Assembly: GCA_034112085.1 (NCBI GenBank)
Contig: JAWUWD010000092.1
Location: 1-25,563, forward strand
Direction of reading: 5' to 3'
Source of the DNA: JAWUWD01 sp034112085
GTDB lineage: Bacteria; Bacteroidota; Bacteroidia; Cytophagales; Cyclobacteriaceae
Length of the DNA: 25,563 nucleotides
Positions 17,154 through 25,357 of this stretch are shown in pieces. Position numbers and translations under genes: made by a program. Positions within the stretch are counted from its first letter, which is position 1, and the number at the start of each line of letters is the position of its first letter. A model generated the notes under the pieces. That model saw only the letters and a program-made list of their open reading frames with translations. It was not told where the DNA came from and searched no databases.

Positions 17154-18869
17154 TCAGTTTTTATTTTTCATTATTTTAAGTTCTCCGAAATCAACATCAA
17201 GTAAATTTTCTTGATCGATTGAGAATCCTAAAATTTCTCTTTTCGAGTTAAAATTGAAGGTTAAAAACCCATCAGGAACACGACCATCATACCAGTCTAT
17301 TTTGAAGGTGTCAAAATGCCAATGTTTCAATTTTCCATTGAATACTTTGGTATGAGAAAATGAAATCTCCAATTCGCCTTCAGCTGTTTTGTTTATTAGA
17401 ATATCACCATACATTCTATCCTTATACTTGCCAGAATAGTCGCTAATGGCTAATGAAGGTTTTGTATTATCGGTTCTCAAAATATTCTTGGCAGATTCTT
17501 TTTTGTCTTTTATTCGGTTTTCCCTCCACTCTTTGATCCTAGCATAAAAATTATCCGGAAGATTGTCTTTCAGAAGCTGCTCTAAAAGTAATGCTCTCAA
17601 AATATAGGTTGAAGGCTCTTTTGATGCATTGGTAAGTATCACAAACCCTACGTTCATATCCTTGACCATTATAAGTTGGGCGGACATCCCGTCAATCCCA
17701 CCACTATGCTCGATTACCTTATGTCCATTTACTGGAGAAATAAACCAACCCAATCCATAGGATGTGAATTCATTATTATATGGACTCCCTTGAGGAAAGA
17801 TTATTTGAGGCTTAAAAATTTCTCTGATAATTTTTGGGCTAACAATCGTATCTTCACCAAATATTCCATCGTTCAACATCAATCTCATATAACTAGACAT
17901 TTCAACAGCTGAGGAATAGATAAAACCTCCCGGAGCGAGATTATCTCCTTTTTCTTGAGTTATTGCAACTTTTGTGTATTCTTCATTCCAAATATGAGGC
18001 TGGGCTAAATTCACATTAGATTCTCTTTCCGTTGAGAACGATGTGCTGTTCTTCATTTCCAGTTTATCAAACACTCTTTCTTTAAGGAAATTATCCCATG
18101 ACTTTCCTGAAACCGTTTTCACTATTTCTGAAGCAACAACGTACATCACATTTTGATACGCTGGCTTTTCTCTATAGCTAGACTCAGGCTCTAAATATTT
18201 GAGTCGTTTTATTATTTCTTCTCTTGAATAATCTGAGTGATACCAAAGGGTTCCACCACTAACATCTTTCAGACCACTTCTATGCGTAAGTAAATCCCTG
18301 ATCGTGAAATTATCTGTGACATAAGGAGCGTACAATTCGAAATAAGGTAGATACTTTTTGACCTTATCATCCCAATCAATTTTCCCTTCATCCACTAAAA
18401 TCCCCAATGTTAAGGCTGTAAATGACTTAGAAATTGAACCTATTCCAAAAGTGGTGTTTTCATCAACTTTTCTTTCTTTATGTATTTCCAAATTCCCATA
18501 TCCCTTTGAAAATATGACCGAATTATTACTAACGACACCAATCGAAAGTCCAGGTATTTCAAAGTCTTTCATTAGTTGATGGATTTGCCTGTCAAGTGAA
18601 TCTAGTTGTATTCGCTGAGCGAATGAATTGGAGATTGACTTCTTTAGGTCTGCTAGCTTATTCATAGAGGTTTTTACAGGTTCTAATTTCATTTGACAAC
18701 TCGGACAAGTTCCTGGCTTATCAAAGTGTTTGTCATCTGAATCGCAACCGCAGGGGTTACATTGATAAAATGTCACCTCTTCAACCTGGGCAAATGTATT
18801 TTCTTGATGAGCAAAAAGAAATAATGCACATAGCGCTGATATAATGTAATATTTAAGAATATTTTTCAT
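17154..18869 (-). CDS. Exported class-C beta-lactamase-like serine hydrolase with N-terminal heavy-metal-binding-type module
   Basis: The signal peptide is about 1-28 (ending NTFAQ). Residues 33-65 form a cysteine-rich module (C37, C40, C42, C55, C58, with CPSCQMKLEP) like the heavy-metal-binding domain found at the ends of metal transport proteins. Residues about 88-420 are a beta-lactamase/penicillin-binding-protein fold (PF00144 type) with all three signatures: S145-I-S-K148, Y238-Q-N240 and H388-S-G390. The C-terminal ~90 residues (ISDYSGKYKDRMYGDILI) resemble DUF3471. Such proteins are usually esterases or peptidases acting in the periplasm, and true antibiotic hydrolysis is not implied. 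It lies 121 bp after the DJ-1-type gene, which carries the same metal-binding module. Confidence 0.9.
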   Translation of the reverse strand: MKNILKYYIISALCALFLFAHQENTFAQVEEVTFYQCNPCGCDSDDKHFDKPGTCPSCQMKLEPVKTSMNKLADLKKSISNSFAQRIQLDSLDRQIHQLMKDFEIPGLSIGVVSNNSVIFSKGYGNLEIHKERKVDENTTFGIGSISKSFTALTLGILVDEGKIDWDDKVKKYLPYFELYAPYVTDNFTIRDLLTHRSGLKDVSGGTLWYHSDYSREEIIKRLKYLEPESSYREKPAYQNVMYVVASEIVKTVSGKSWDNFLKERVFDKLEMKNSTSFSTERESNVNLAQPHIWNEEYTKVAITQEKGDNLAPGGFIYSSAVEMSSYMRLMLNDGIFGEDTIVSPKIIREIFKPQIIFPQGSPYNNEFTSYGLGWFISPVNGHKVIEHSGGIDGMSAQLIMVKDMNVGFVILTNASKEPSTYILRALLLEQLLKDNLPDNFYARIKEWRENRIKDKKESAKNILRTDNTKPSLAISDYSGKYKDRMYGDILINKTAEGELEISFSHTKVFNGKLKHWHFDTFKIDWYDGRVPDGFLTFNFNSKREILGFSIDQENLLDVDFGELKIMKNKN

Positions 18870-18990
18870 GTTTTCCTGGTTTTAGTTTTTTTAAAATTGG
18901 ATATAACAGAAAGGAATTTCACTCTAATACGTCCACAACTATTTGACGTTGTTCAATAGGCGGACAAGAAAACGCAGTATTGGGACAACT

Positions 18991-19797
18991 TTAATTCTTG
19001 GCCTCTGTAGTGGTATATGGATTGTCCTCAGTAAGTATGAGTCCTTCACCAGGCACCCATTTATCATACTCCATATATCTAGTGACTCTTTCGGCCATTT
19101 CGAGACCTTGAAGTCTCGCCACCAAATGAAGTGCTCCATCTATACCCGCAGACACTCCTGCTGTAGTTATAACTGTGCCATTATCAACAAAACGAACATC
19201 CCTTCTCACCTTAACTTGAGGGTAGTCCTTTTCTAGCTGATCCAGTCTACCATGAAATGTGGTTGCAGTCTTACCATCTAGTATTCCGGCTTCTGCCAGG
19301 ACAATAGCCCCTGAGCAAACTGAAAAATGAAAATCAACATTTTCTAAATTCTTCAACCAACCAATTACTTCTTTATCTTCATAAGCATTGCTAGCATTGC
19401 CACCAAAAAATGCCACAATATCCGCATGTGGAGCGTCATCAATGCTGTAGTCTGGTATCACTTTCAAGACCCCTTGAGACACAATAGGTTCTTTGGTTTT
19501 CGAAATGGTGAAAACTTTATGTCCCGCAAAAGTAAAAACCTCCATTGGCCCCGCAAAATCAAGCACCTCCACACCTGGTTGTAGATAAAAGGCAATGGTT
19601 TTGATACCACACATACTTTCTTGACTGACTAATTCCATAATACATACTTTACATGTTCCCTTTTTGGCATAAGTTTCTTCGTGACAATCAGTCAGGCAAG
19701 GTGGACACACATATACATTTTGTGCTGTCACCTTTGTCAGTGCATATATGCAGATTGCGGAAGTAAACAGAATCGATACACTTAACTTTCTTGTCAT
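18991..19797 (-). CDS. Exported DJ-1/PfpI-family protein with N-terminal heavy-metal-binding-type module
   Basis: The signal peptide is about 1-26 (ending TKVTAQ). The cysteine module is residues 28-57 (YVCPPCLTDC ... GTCKVCIMELV; C31, C34, C38, C49, C52). Residues 64-250 are a DJ-1/PfpI fold with nucleophile C161 in SVCSGAIVLAEAGILDG and a TTAGVSAGIDGALHLV end, closest to the isocyanide-hydratase and GlxA sensor branch. There is no DNA-binding domain, unlike the upstream regulator. The reaction is unknown; hydratase, deglycase or chaperone activity have all been described in the superfamily. The start codon lies 4 nt after a perfect 17-bp inverted repeat, so expression is probably controlled there. 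Confidence 0.88.
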   Translation of the reverse strand: MTRKLSVSILFTSAICIYALTKVTAQNVYVCPPCLTDCHEETYAKKGTCKVCIMELVSQESMCGIKTIAFYLQPGVEVLDFAGPMEVFTFAGHKVFTISKTKEPIVSQGVLKVIPDYSIDDAPHADIVAFFGGNASNAYEDKEVIGWLKNLENVDFHFSVCSGAIVLAEAGILDGKTATTFHGRLDQLEKDYPQVKVRRDVRFVDNGTVITTAGVSAGIDGALHLVARLQGLEMAERVTRYMEYDKWVPGEGLILTEDNPYTTTEAKN

Positions 19798-19801
19798 TTG
19801 A

Positions 19802-19843
19802 TTATTGTTTTGAACAATGCAAAGCTATTGTTCAAAACAATAA
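19802..19843. promoter_or_regulatory. Perfect 17-bp inverted repeat just upstream of the DJ-1-type gene
   Basis: TTATTGTTTTGAACAAT (19802-19818) and ATTGTTCAAAACAATAA (19827-19843) are exact reverse complements around an 8-bp spacer. Each arm is itself a small inverted repeat (ATTGTT and AACAAT around a 3-bp centre). It ends 4 nt before the start codon on the minus strand. As DNA it could be an operator of the adjacent GlxA-type regulator. As RNA it would form a long AU-rich hairpin over the ribosome entry site. It lacks a T-run, so a simple terminator is less likely. Confidence 0.75.
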
Positions 19844-19883
19844 GTGACAAGGACAAGAATACTCAGAATAGGGACATTCTGTA

Positions 19884-20825
19884 CTACGAAGTAAAAGTGG
19901 TGTTTTGATCTTTCAGCAATGTTCTTAGTTGATTGGTACTCTTCAACCCGCACTTATCTGCTGCAAACTCTATAGTATGTCCTTCCGACATTAGTTGAAG
20001 AGCTCTTTCAATCCTCAGTTTAGTGTGGTAATCGCCAATCGTAATTCCAGTGGTCTTCTTGAATAGTCGAGTGAGATTTCTACTACTCATACTCACCTTA
20101 TCAGCTACTTCTTCAATCGTAAATGAATCAGGAAGGTTGTCAGCTATAAAATCTTGAGCATCATGGACTCTGGTATCCAAATGATTTCTATACTGAAGAA
20201 AAATGCTCAACTGAGGATCTGCTTCACCTCGCCTAAAGTACATCACCACCTCTTTTGCTATATCTATTGCAAACTTAGTCCCATATTCTTTCTCGACTAG
20301 ATACAAGCACATATCAATACCTGAAAGCATTCCAGCACTTGTATAGATGCGCTCGTTTTCTACAAAAAGTCGATTTTCAAGTAATTCAACCTTTGGGAAG
20401 AGTTTCTGAAAAGTGTTAAAAGCTTTCCAATGAGTAGTTGCTTGCATCCCATCCAGTAGCCCAGCTTGCGCTAAGACAAATGCGCCTGTACAAACAGATA
20501 CAATAGTTGCTTTGTTCTCATATTGACTATTGAGCCATGTGTAGAAATTTTGACTCGTCTGTTGAAATTCATCATCGGTGAAAAAGGAAAATTCAATACC
20601 CGGAATAACCAAAATATCACCTAATGATAGTTCGAATTGACTATATGGCGTCAGCTTAGAAAAGCCAAGACCGATTGAACTTTCTAACTCATCGTCAGAA
20701 GTACTTGATACAAAATGGAGATTGAGATCTGCTCCATATTCTATGCATTCATAAAATAATTGGGCTGGCCCGATAATATCCAATGGATGAGTGCCTGGAA
20801 GATGAACTAAGTAAATGTTTTTCAC
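19884..20825 (-). CDS. GlxA-type AraC-family transcriptional regulator with DJ-1/PfpI sensor domain
   Basis: Residues 1-185 are a DJ-1/PfpI domain with C112 in SVCTGAFVLAQAGLLDG and TSAGMLSGIDMCLYLVE, very like the neighbouring exported protein but without a signal peptide. Residues about 218-310 are an AraC-type double helix-turn-helix (FTIEEVADKVSMSSRNLTRLFK, then HTIEFAADKCGLKSTNQL). The protein stops soon after the second helix-turn-helix and lacks the usual G-SP--YR ending, so it may be slightly truncated or simply short. The first gene of the region, it probably controls the DJ-1 and hydrolase genes 86 bp downstream; the ligand is unknown. Confidence 0.92.
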   Translation of the reverse strand: MKNIYLVHLPGTHPLDIIGPAQLFYECIEYGADLNLHFVSSTSDDELESSIGLGFSKLTPYSQFELSLGDILVIPGIEFSFFTDDEFQQTSQNFYTWLNSQYENKATIVSVCTGAFVLAQAGLLDGMQATTHWKAFNTFQKLFPKVELLENRLFVENERIYTSAGMLSGIDMCLYLVEKEYGTKFAIDIAKEVVMYFRRGEADPQLSIFLQYRNHLDTRVHDAQDFIADNLPDSFTIEEVADKVSMSSRNLTRLFKKTTGITIGDYHTKLRIERALQLMSEGHTIEFAADKCGLKSTNQLRTLLKDQNTTFTS

Positions 20826-21164
20826 AGGCTAAAATTACATATTTCAAGTTAACATATAAATCCTACAAAGGCACCTGTTAGACATCTCTGTAACAACAAG
20901 TCATCCTTCTCCAGTAAATAAAGAATAAGCGTTTTCAAAATAAATATTATAGTGATTTACTCAATCGATATTCGGATGGTGACAGTTCAAAATGTGTTTT
21001 GAATGATTTATTGAAGCTCGCCATCGCTATTCTTCCAAATATTATCTATCCCTTAGACTTCAACATTTTTTTGATCTAGTATCATCTCTCACCTTTAGCT
21101 ATTGAGCCATATGAAATTATTCCTCTTCGGTTATATATAGTTAATTTATATGTTGGTCTTCAGG
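20826..21164. other. Gene-free stretch holding an AraC relic
   Basis: About 339 bp separate the M20 peptidase stop from the regulator start. Apart from the AraC relic at 20947-21045 nothing coding was found. The AT-rich part next to the regulator (20826-20946) presumably holds its promoter, but only a poor match to the Bacteroidota -7 motif (ttattttg read on the minus strand at 20938-20945) was seen. Confidence 0.6.
20947..21045 (-). pseudogene. C-terminal relic of an AraC-family regulator
   Basis: Between stops at 21046-21048 and 20947-20949 the minus strand reads IIFGRIAMASFNKSFKTHFE, then LSPSEYRLSKSL and a stop. FNKSFK--F-LSPSEYR is the classic end of an AraC helix-turn-helix, including the natural C-terminus. 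No start codon suitable for a full protein and no upstream part exist. The segment IAMASFNKSFK appears to have lost residues between the recognition helices. It is not the missing end of the adjacent regulator, because it lies upstream of that gene. Confidence 0.7.
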
Positions 21165-22463
21165 TTACTTCGTTAATCGATATAAAAGTACTGCTGCTCT
21201 TTTAGTTTGCATCGGTAATGTCCTCAAGTCACCTGCTTCACTTATGGTATGACCGTGCGTTCCTCCCAACCCCATTCCATCAATCCCCATATCGACTAGT
21301 CCGGAAGTAAATGAAATGTCGGCAGCACCAGCATCACTTGGATTGACAGGGCTTACCACGCCAAACCCCAAGTCCTGACTCGCCTGACTAAACTGCTGTA
21401 GTAGTCTAGTATTGCCAGCAGTAGGAGCGAATGGTGGATAACCATCTCCAAATTCTATAGTCGCTTCCGTTTGCGGTAAATTCCTAGATACGATCACTAT
21501 CATAGCTTGTTGTGTTTTCATCAATTGCTCTGGAGAAATACATCGGATATCACCAGTAACCGTAACGTCTTTAGACACTACATTATTTTTGCCAAAAGCT
21601 GTTCCATCATTTTTAGAAGGATCATGAGACACAGAAGTACCGCCCAATATCATCCCTGGATTGAAGGTTAAATATTCTTCCTTAGAGAGTTCCTCATAAA
21701 ATTGGTGCAGTATTCTTGAACTTTCATAAATCGCGCCTGCTCCAACCTCTGGTTTAAAAATTTGAGATGAGTGTGACGCGTGTCCTGTGACTTTTAGTTT
21801 CCATCCTGATGAGCTTCGTCTAGCCACTACTGCGGTAGTTGGATCTCCATCTCCATTCTCGAATCCCAAAGCGATGTCTGCCCATTCGGCAGCTTCTACC
21901 AAGGCAGCTTTGGATAGGCTTAGCGGCCTTCCACTTAACTCCTCATCACCTGTCATCACTACCCATATATTCATATCTTTCAAGAGTCCTGCATCATGAA
22001 GAGCCGACAATGACTGTAAAATAATCACATCTCCCCCTTTCATGTCAGCTATGCCTGGCCCCTTTACCCAGTTGTCATCTACAGGTCTCCATTCTTGATT
22101 TGGGCTATCTGGTTCGAATACTGTATCCAAATGACCTATCATCATGATTTTCTTTCCTTTTCCTCCCTGTATCTTTGCCACCAAATGTCCAGATCTATTA
22201 AAAGCTTTTCCATCAACCCATTGAGTCTCCATTCCTAATTCCTCAAACTTCTTCATGAATACTTCACCCACTTGTTTCACTCCTTTGAAGTTCATTGAGC
22301 CACTATTGATATTAACTGTCTCTTTCAATAGTTCTATAGCTTCATCGTTATGCTCATCTATATATTTGACAAATTTCTTTTCAGTCTTATTGAGTTGAGC
22401 AAAAGATAAAGTAATACTCAGAAAACTAAATAGTAATACTGCAGAAGTTGATTTTGATCTCAT
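21165..22463 (-). CDS. Exported M20-family zinc metallopeptidase (glutamate carboxypeptidase/ArgE/DapE type)
   Basis: I chose the ATG at 22463 because it starts a signal peptide (MRSKSTSAVLLFSFLSITLS, then FAQ); the longer frame from 22508 would put extra residues before it and would begin upstream of the likely promoter. From this start the zinc ligands and catalytic residues are visible: H111 and D113 (GHLDTVFEPD), bridging D140 (PGIADMKGG), E174/E175 (TGDEELSG) and H405 (THGHTISEAGD). The length of 432 fits CPG2-like enzymes. It probably removes C-terminal residues from peptides or N-acyl amino acids in the periplasm. It is a single gene; the exact substrate cannot be read from the sequence. 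Confidence 0.9.
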   Translation of the reverse strand: MRSKSTSAVLLFSFLSITLSFAQLNKTEKKFVKYIDEHNDEAIELLKETVNINSGSMNFKGVKQVGEVFMKKFEELGMETQWVDGKAFNRSGHLVAKIQGGKGKKIMMIGHLDTVFEPDSPNQEWRPVDDNWVKGPGIADMKGGDVIILQSLSALHDAGLLKDMNIWVVMTGDEELSGRPLSLSKAALVEAAEWADIALGFENGDGDPTTAVVARRSSSGWKLKVTGHASHSSQIFKPEVGAGAIYESSRILHQFYEELSKEEYLTFNPGMILGGTSVSHDPSKNDGTAFGKNNVVSKDVTVTGDIRCISPEQLMKTQQAMIVIVSRNLPQTEATIEFGDGYPPFAPTAGNTRLLQQFSQASQDLGFGVVSPVNPSDAGAADISFTSGLVDMGIDGMGLGGTHGHTISEAGDLRTLPMQTKRAAVLLYRLTK

Positions 22464-22486
22464 GTTATAGATTTTTAATGCTCTAG

Positions 22487-22518
22487 CAAAATAGAATGTA
22501 TCAGTCAATTATTTACAA
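22487..22518 (-). promoter_or_regulatory. Possible Bacteroidota-type promoter of the M20 peptidase gene
   Basis: On the minus strand TTG (22516-22518) is followed after 22 bp by TATTTTG (22487-22493), one base short of the TAnnTTTG -7 consensus. Transcription would start a little before the ATG at 22463, which supports that start over the one at 22508. Confidence 0.35.
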
Positions 22519-22585
22519 TTTTCTTAATATTTGGCTGTTAATATATGTTTTAAAATTCTCATTTATCAGATGAAGCCGTTCAGAA

Positions 22586-23332
22586 TTAGGGGTAGTTTTT
22601 CACAATCATCACACTGCCTTGCCAGTCAGCGATTTCAATAACAGTTTCTGAAATCGTACTTGAGAACTCATTGATTGCTTTCCGGATTCCATCCCATGTG
22701 TGATTATAGTCATGAATTATGATTACGCCACCAGAACTTAGCCTAGGATAGAAATATCTGAGTGCAGCGATTGTGGGTTGATACAAATCAGCATCCAAAT
22801 GTACAAATGCATAAGGATCCTCATTTAAACCCTTGACAGATTCTGGGAAAAAACCAGGATAAAAATTTACCTTTTCATTTCCTTGAATAAACTCTTTTAC
22901 TTGTTCTAGACTCGTGTCAGAAAAGTTGTCCATACTGTATTTCTCATCATCACTCTTCTCGATCTGTAAGTCTTTCTGATCGAAGCCCTCAAATGTATCA
23001 AATAAATGTAGCACCCTTGAATTATCCATCTCATGGATGAACTGAGCTGTTTCTCCTCGGTATACACCCAACTCTGCAAAAGCTCCAGATACTTTATCGT
23101 TTTTAAGTCGTTCTATTTGTAGCCAAAAAGTATAGAATCGCACTTTGTCTCTATAGTTTTTTTCTATGCTCTTCAACTTATCTGACACTTCTCCTTTCTC
23201 AATAGCAGTATCCCACTTGTGAGGCTTACTGATTTTGTATGACCATTTCGTTTCTAAGATCTTGAATCCTAGAAACAAAAGCACGAGCACTAATACAATA
23301 CTGGCGATTTCTGTCAATTCTAATGTAATCAT
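22586..23332 (-). CDS. TylF/macrocin-O-methyltransferase-like SAM methyltransferase, membrane-anchored
   Basis: Residues about 7-24 are a hydrophobic N-terminal anchor (EIASIVLVLVLLFLGFKIL). The rest matches TylF-type class I methyltransferases: FAELGVYRGETA (85-96) for SAM binding, HLFDTFEGF (109-117), FVHLDADLYQPT (176-187), which supplies the metal-binding aspartates, and GVIIIHDYNHTWDGIRKAI (202-220). Members methylate hydroxyls of sugars in antibiotics and cell-surface glycans; the acceptor here is unknown. The gene starts 4 bp after the S9 peptidase stop, so the two are co-transcribed, although no functional link is obvious. Confidence 0.88.
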   Translation of the reverse strand: MITLELTEIASIVLVLVLLFLGFKILETKWSYKISKPHKWDTAIEKGEVSDKLKSIEKNYRDKVRFYTFWLQIERLKNDKVSGAFAELGVYRGETAQFIHEMDNSRVLHLFDTFEGFDQKDLQIEKSDDEKYSMDNFSDTSLEQVKEFIQGNEKVNFYPGFFPESVKGLNEDPYAFVHLDADLYQPTIAALRYFYPRLSSGGVIIIHDYNHTWDGIRKAINEFSSTISETVIEIADWQGSVMIVKNYP

Positions 23333-23336
23333 TCAA

Positions 23337-25241
23337 TTATAAAGTCTCCTTCAACCACTTATAGAATTCAGTATGCCAAACAAGACTGTTTTGGTAGTCA
23401 AGCACCCAATGATTCTCTTCTGGGAAGAATAGTAATCTACTCTTGATTCCTTGTAGTTGAGCCGCTTGAAACGCCTCCAATCCTTGACCGATTGGTACAC
23501 GGTAATCTTTACCTCCTTGGATCACCATTATTGGTGCTGTCCAGTCTTCTACACGGTCTATTGGATTGAAAACAGTATAACTCTTCTGAGCAGCTTTGTT
23601 GTCCTTGTCCCAATAAGGGCCACCAAGATCGAAGTTCACAAAGAAAAGCTCTTCGGTAGTTCCATACATACTTTTCCAATTGAAAATTCCATCGTGTGCA
23701 ATAAATGATTTGAATCGTCCTTCGTGGATCGCTGACAAATAAAATGCCGAATATCCTCCATAGCTTGCTCCCACACATCCCAATCTATCTTTGTCTACAT
23801 AGTCTTCTTTTGACACATCATCAATAGCCGCTAAATAATCTTTCATATTCTGCCCTCCATAGTCTTTGCTGATCTGCTCATTCCACTCTACCCCATATCC
23901 AGGCATACCTCTCCGGTTTGGCGCTACGACAATATATCCATTGGCCGCCATCAGCTGGAAATTCCATCTGTAAGAGTAAAACTGACTCAAAGCTCCTTGC
24001 GGACCTCCTTGGCAGTACAAAAGAGTCGGGTATTTTTTATTAGGATCAAAGTTCGGTGGATAGATCACCCAAGTCACCATATCCACCCCATCACTAGTAA
24101 CTACCATACGTTTCTCAACATTACTTAGCCCAATACTTCCGAAATAGTCATCATTGGCATGAGTCAATTGTGTTAGTGTCTTCTCTTTGAATTTGTAAGT
24201 GTATAGCTCTGTCGCATGGTTCATATCTCTTCGAGAAACTACCATGGTATGCTTGTCATGACCAACTATTCCTGTGATATCAAATTGACCATCCGTCATT
24301 TGTTTTGGAGCAGTAATCTTATCAGCTGACTTAGGAACAATCAATGAAAATAGCTGGACAGTCCCATCAATAGGCGCATTGAAATAAATCATTGATCCAT
24401 CATTGCTCCAAGTAAAAGCATTGACCGTGCCATCCCATGAGGCTGTCAGGTTTACAGGTTTTTCATCAATGATGATAATGATGTCATTTTTATCTGACTC
24501 ATATCCATCTCGCTTCATTTGCAACCAACCCAGTTGATTTTTACTTGAAAACGATGGTTGTGTATCGTATCCCTTATTATAAGCTGTTAGATTTTTTGTG
24601 GCCTTGGTAGCCAAGTTATATTCATAGATATCCGTATTGGTGCTGACGGCATATTCTGTCCCAAACAATTTCTTCGAAACATATAATACCTTATCGCCAT
24701 CAGGCGACCAAATATAATCTTCAGATCCGCCAAATGGTTTTTGAGGGCAATCATAAAGCTCGTTGAGCATGATGTCTACCCGCATCTCTTCACCTTTGAC
24801 TTTCTCGACAATAAGATGGCTATAAGCACCATCTTCCCAAGTGTCCCAATGTCTATAATTCAGCTCATTGTAGATCATCATTTTTGTTGACTTCAGATCT
24901 GGATAATGATCAAGTCCCGTGACTTTATTGATCTTCACATCCTCTTCTACAATTCGGTATTCGCCATTCGAGGACACACTTGCATCCGATAATAAATCCG
25001 CATACTCTTCTATCTTTTTGGCTTCCCCTCCATCGATGGGGATGATGAAAACCTCAGAAGTTTTTGTATTCGCACTCACATCCACTTTTGAAATTTTGTA
25101 GACCACATTTTTCAGATCTTTCGTAAGCCCTAAAGCGGAAACACGGTTCATCTCAATGAGTGCCTTAGGAGTAAGGGTTTGTTGTGCTATCGAAGCAATA
25201 CTGATTGTGAATAGTAATGCTAAAAGGTTGATTTTTTTCAT
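23337..25241 (-). CDS. Exported S9-family serine peptidase (acylaminoacyl-peptidase/DPP-like)
   Basis: The start at 25241 gives a signal peptide (MKKINLLALLFTISIASIAQ); the longer frame from 25262 only adds MEIKTRI. Residues about 25-390 form a beta-propeller-like N-terminal part with WSPDG-type blades (YIWSPDGDKVLYVS, FTWSNDGSMIYF). Residues about 400-634 are an alpha/beta hydrolase with the catalytic triad S493 (GASYGGY), D579 (GGKDYRVP) and H611 (EENHWV). This architecture is that of dipeptidyl peptidase IV/acylaminoacyl peptidase relatives, which cleave short peptides in the periplasm. Complete and unremarkable, it lies downstream of the DsbD-like gene in the same direction. Confidence 0.92.
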   Translation of the reverse strand: MKKINLLALLFTISIASIAQQTLTPKALIEMNRVSALGLTKDLKNVVYKISKVDVSANTKTSEVFIIPIDGGEAKKIEEYADLLSDASVSSNGEYRIVEEDVKINKVTGLDHYPDLKSTKMMIYNELNYRHWDTWEDGAYSHLIVEKVKGEEMRVDIMLNELYDCPQKPFGGSEDYIWSPDGDKVLYVSKKLFGTEYAVSTNTDIYEYNLATKATKNLTAYNKGYDTQPSFSSKNQLGWLQMKRDGYESDKNDIIIIIDEKPVNLTASWDGTVNAFTWSNDGSMIYFNAPIDGTVQLFSLIVPKSADKITAPKQMTDGQFDITGIVGHDKHTMVVSRRDMNHATELYTYKFKEKTLTQLTHANDDYFGSIGLSNVEKRMVVTSDGVDMVTWVIYPPNFDPNKKYPTLLYCQGGPQGALSQFYSYRWNFQLMAANGYIVVAPNRRGMPGYGVEWNEQISKDYGGQNMKDYLAAIDDVSKEDYVDKDRLGCVGASYGGYSAFYLSAIHEGRFKSFIAHDGIFNWKSMYGTTEELFFVNFDLGGPYWDKDNKAAQKSYTVFNPIDRVEDWTAPIMVIQGGKDYRVPIGQGLEAFQAAQLQGIKSRLLFFPEENHWVLDYQNSLVWHTEFYKWLKETL

Positions 25242-25294
25242 GATTCTGGTTTTGATTTCCAATGGATAAAAATACCAAAAACGATTGATATGAC

Positions 25295-25315
25295 AAGTCC
25301 ACGTTTCGCGGACTT
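25295..25315. other. Short stem-loop between DsbD-like gene and S9 peptidase gene
   Basis: AAGTCCACG (25295-25303) pairs with CGCGGACTT (25307-25315) with one mismatch around a TTT loop. The T-run follows on the plus strand only, so it is a weak terminator for the minus-strand gene before it and may instead be a leader hairpin. Confidence 0.4.
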
Positions 25316-25357
25316 TTTGATTATGAAAAGGTGAAAATTTACTGATTAAGACCTGCC

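Noticed and set aside
17154..18869. Antibiotic-resistance beta-lactamase
   Set aside because: SxxK, YxN and HSG motifs are shared with esterases and peptidases of the same fold, and the extra N- and C-terminal domains argue against a classical AmpC enzyme.
18943..19236. 97-codon plus-strand frame
   Set aside because: It lies almost wholly opposite the DJ-1-type gene, which has clear family motifs; the composition looks like an antisense shadow.
19865..19882. 6-bp inverted repeat cagaat/attctg after the regulator stop as a terminator
   Set aside because: The stem is short, with no T-run; too weak to call.
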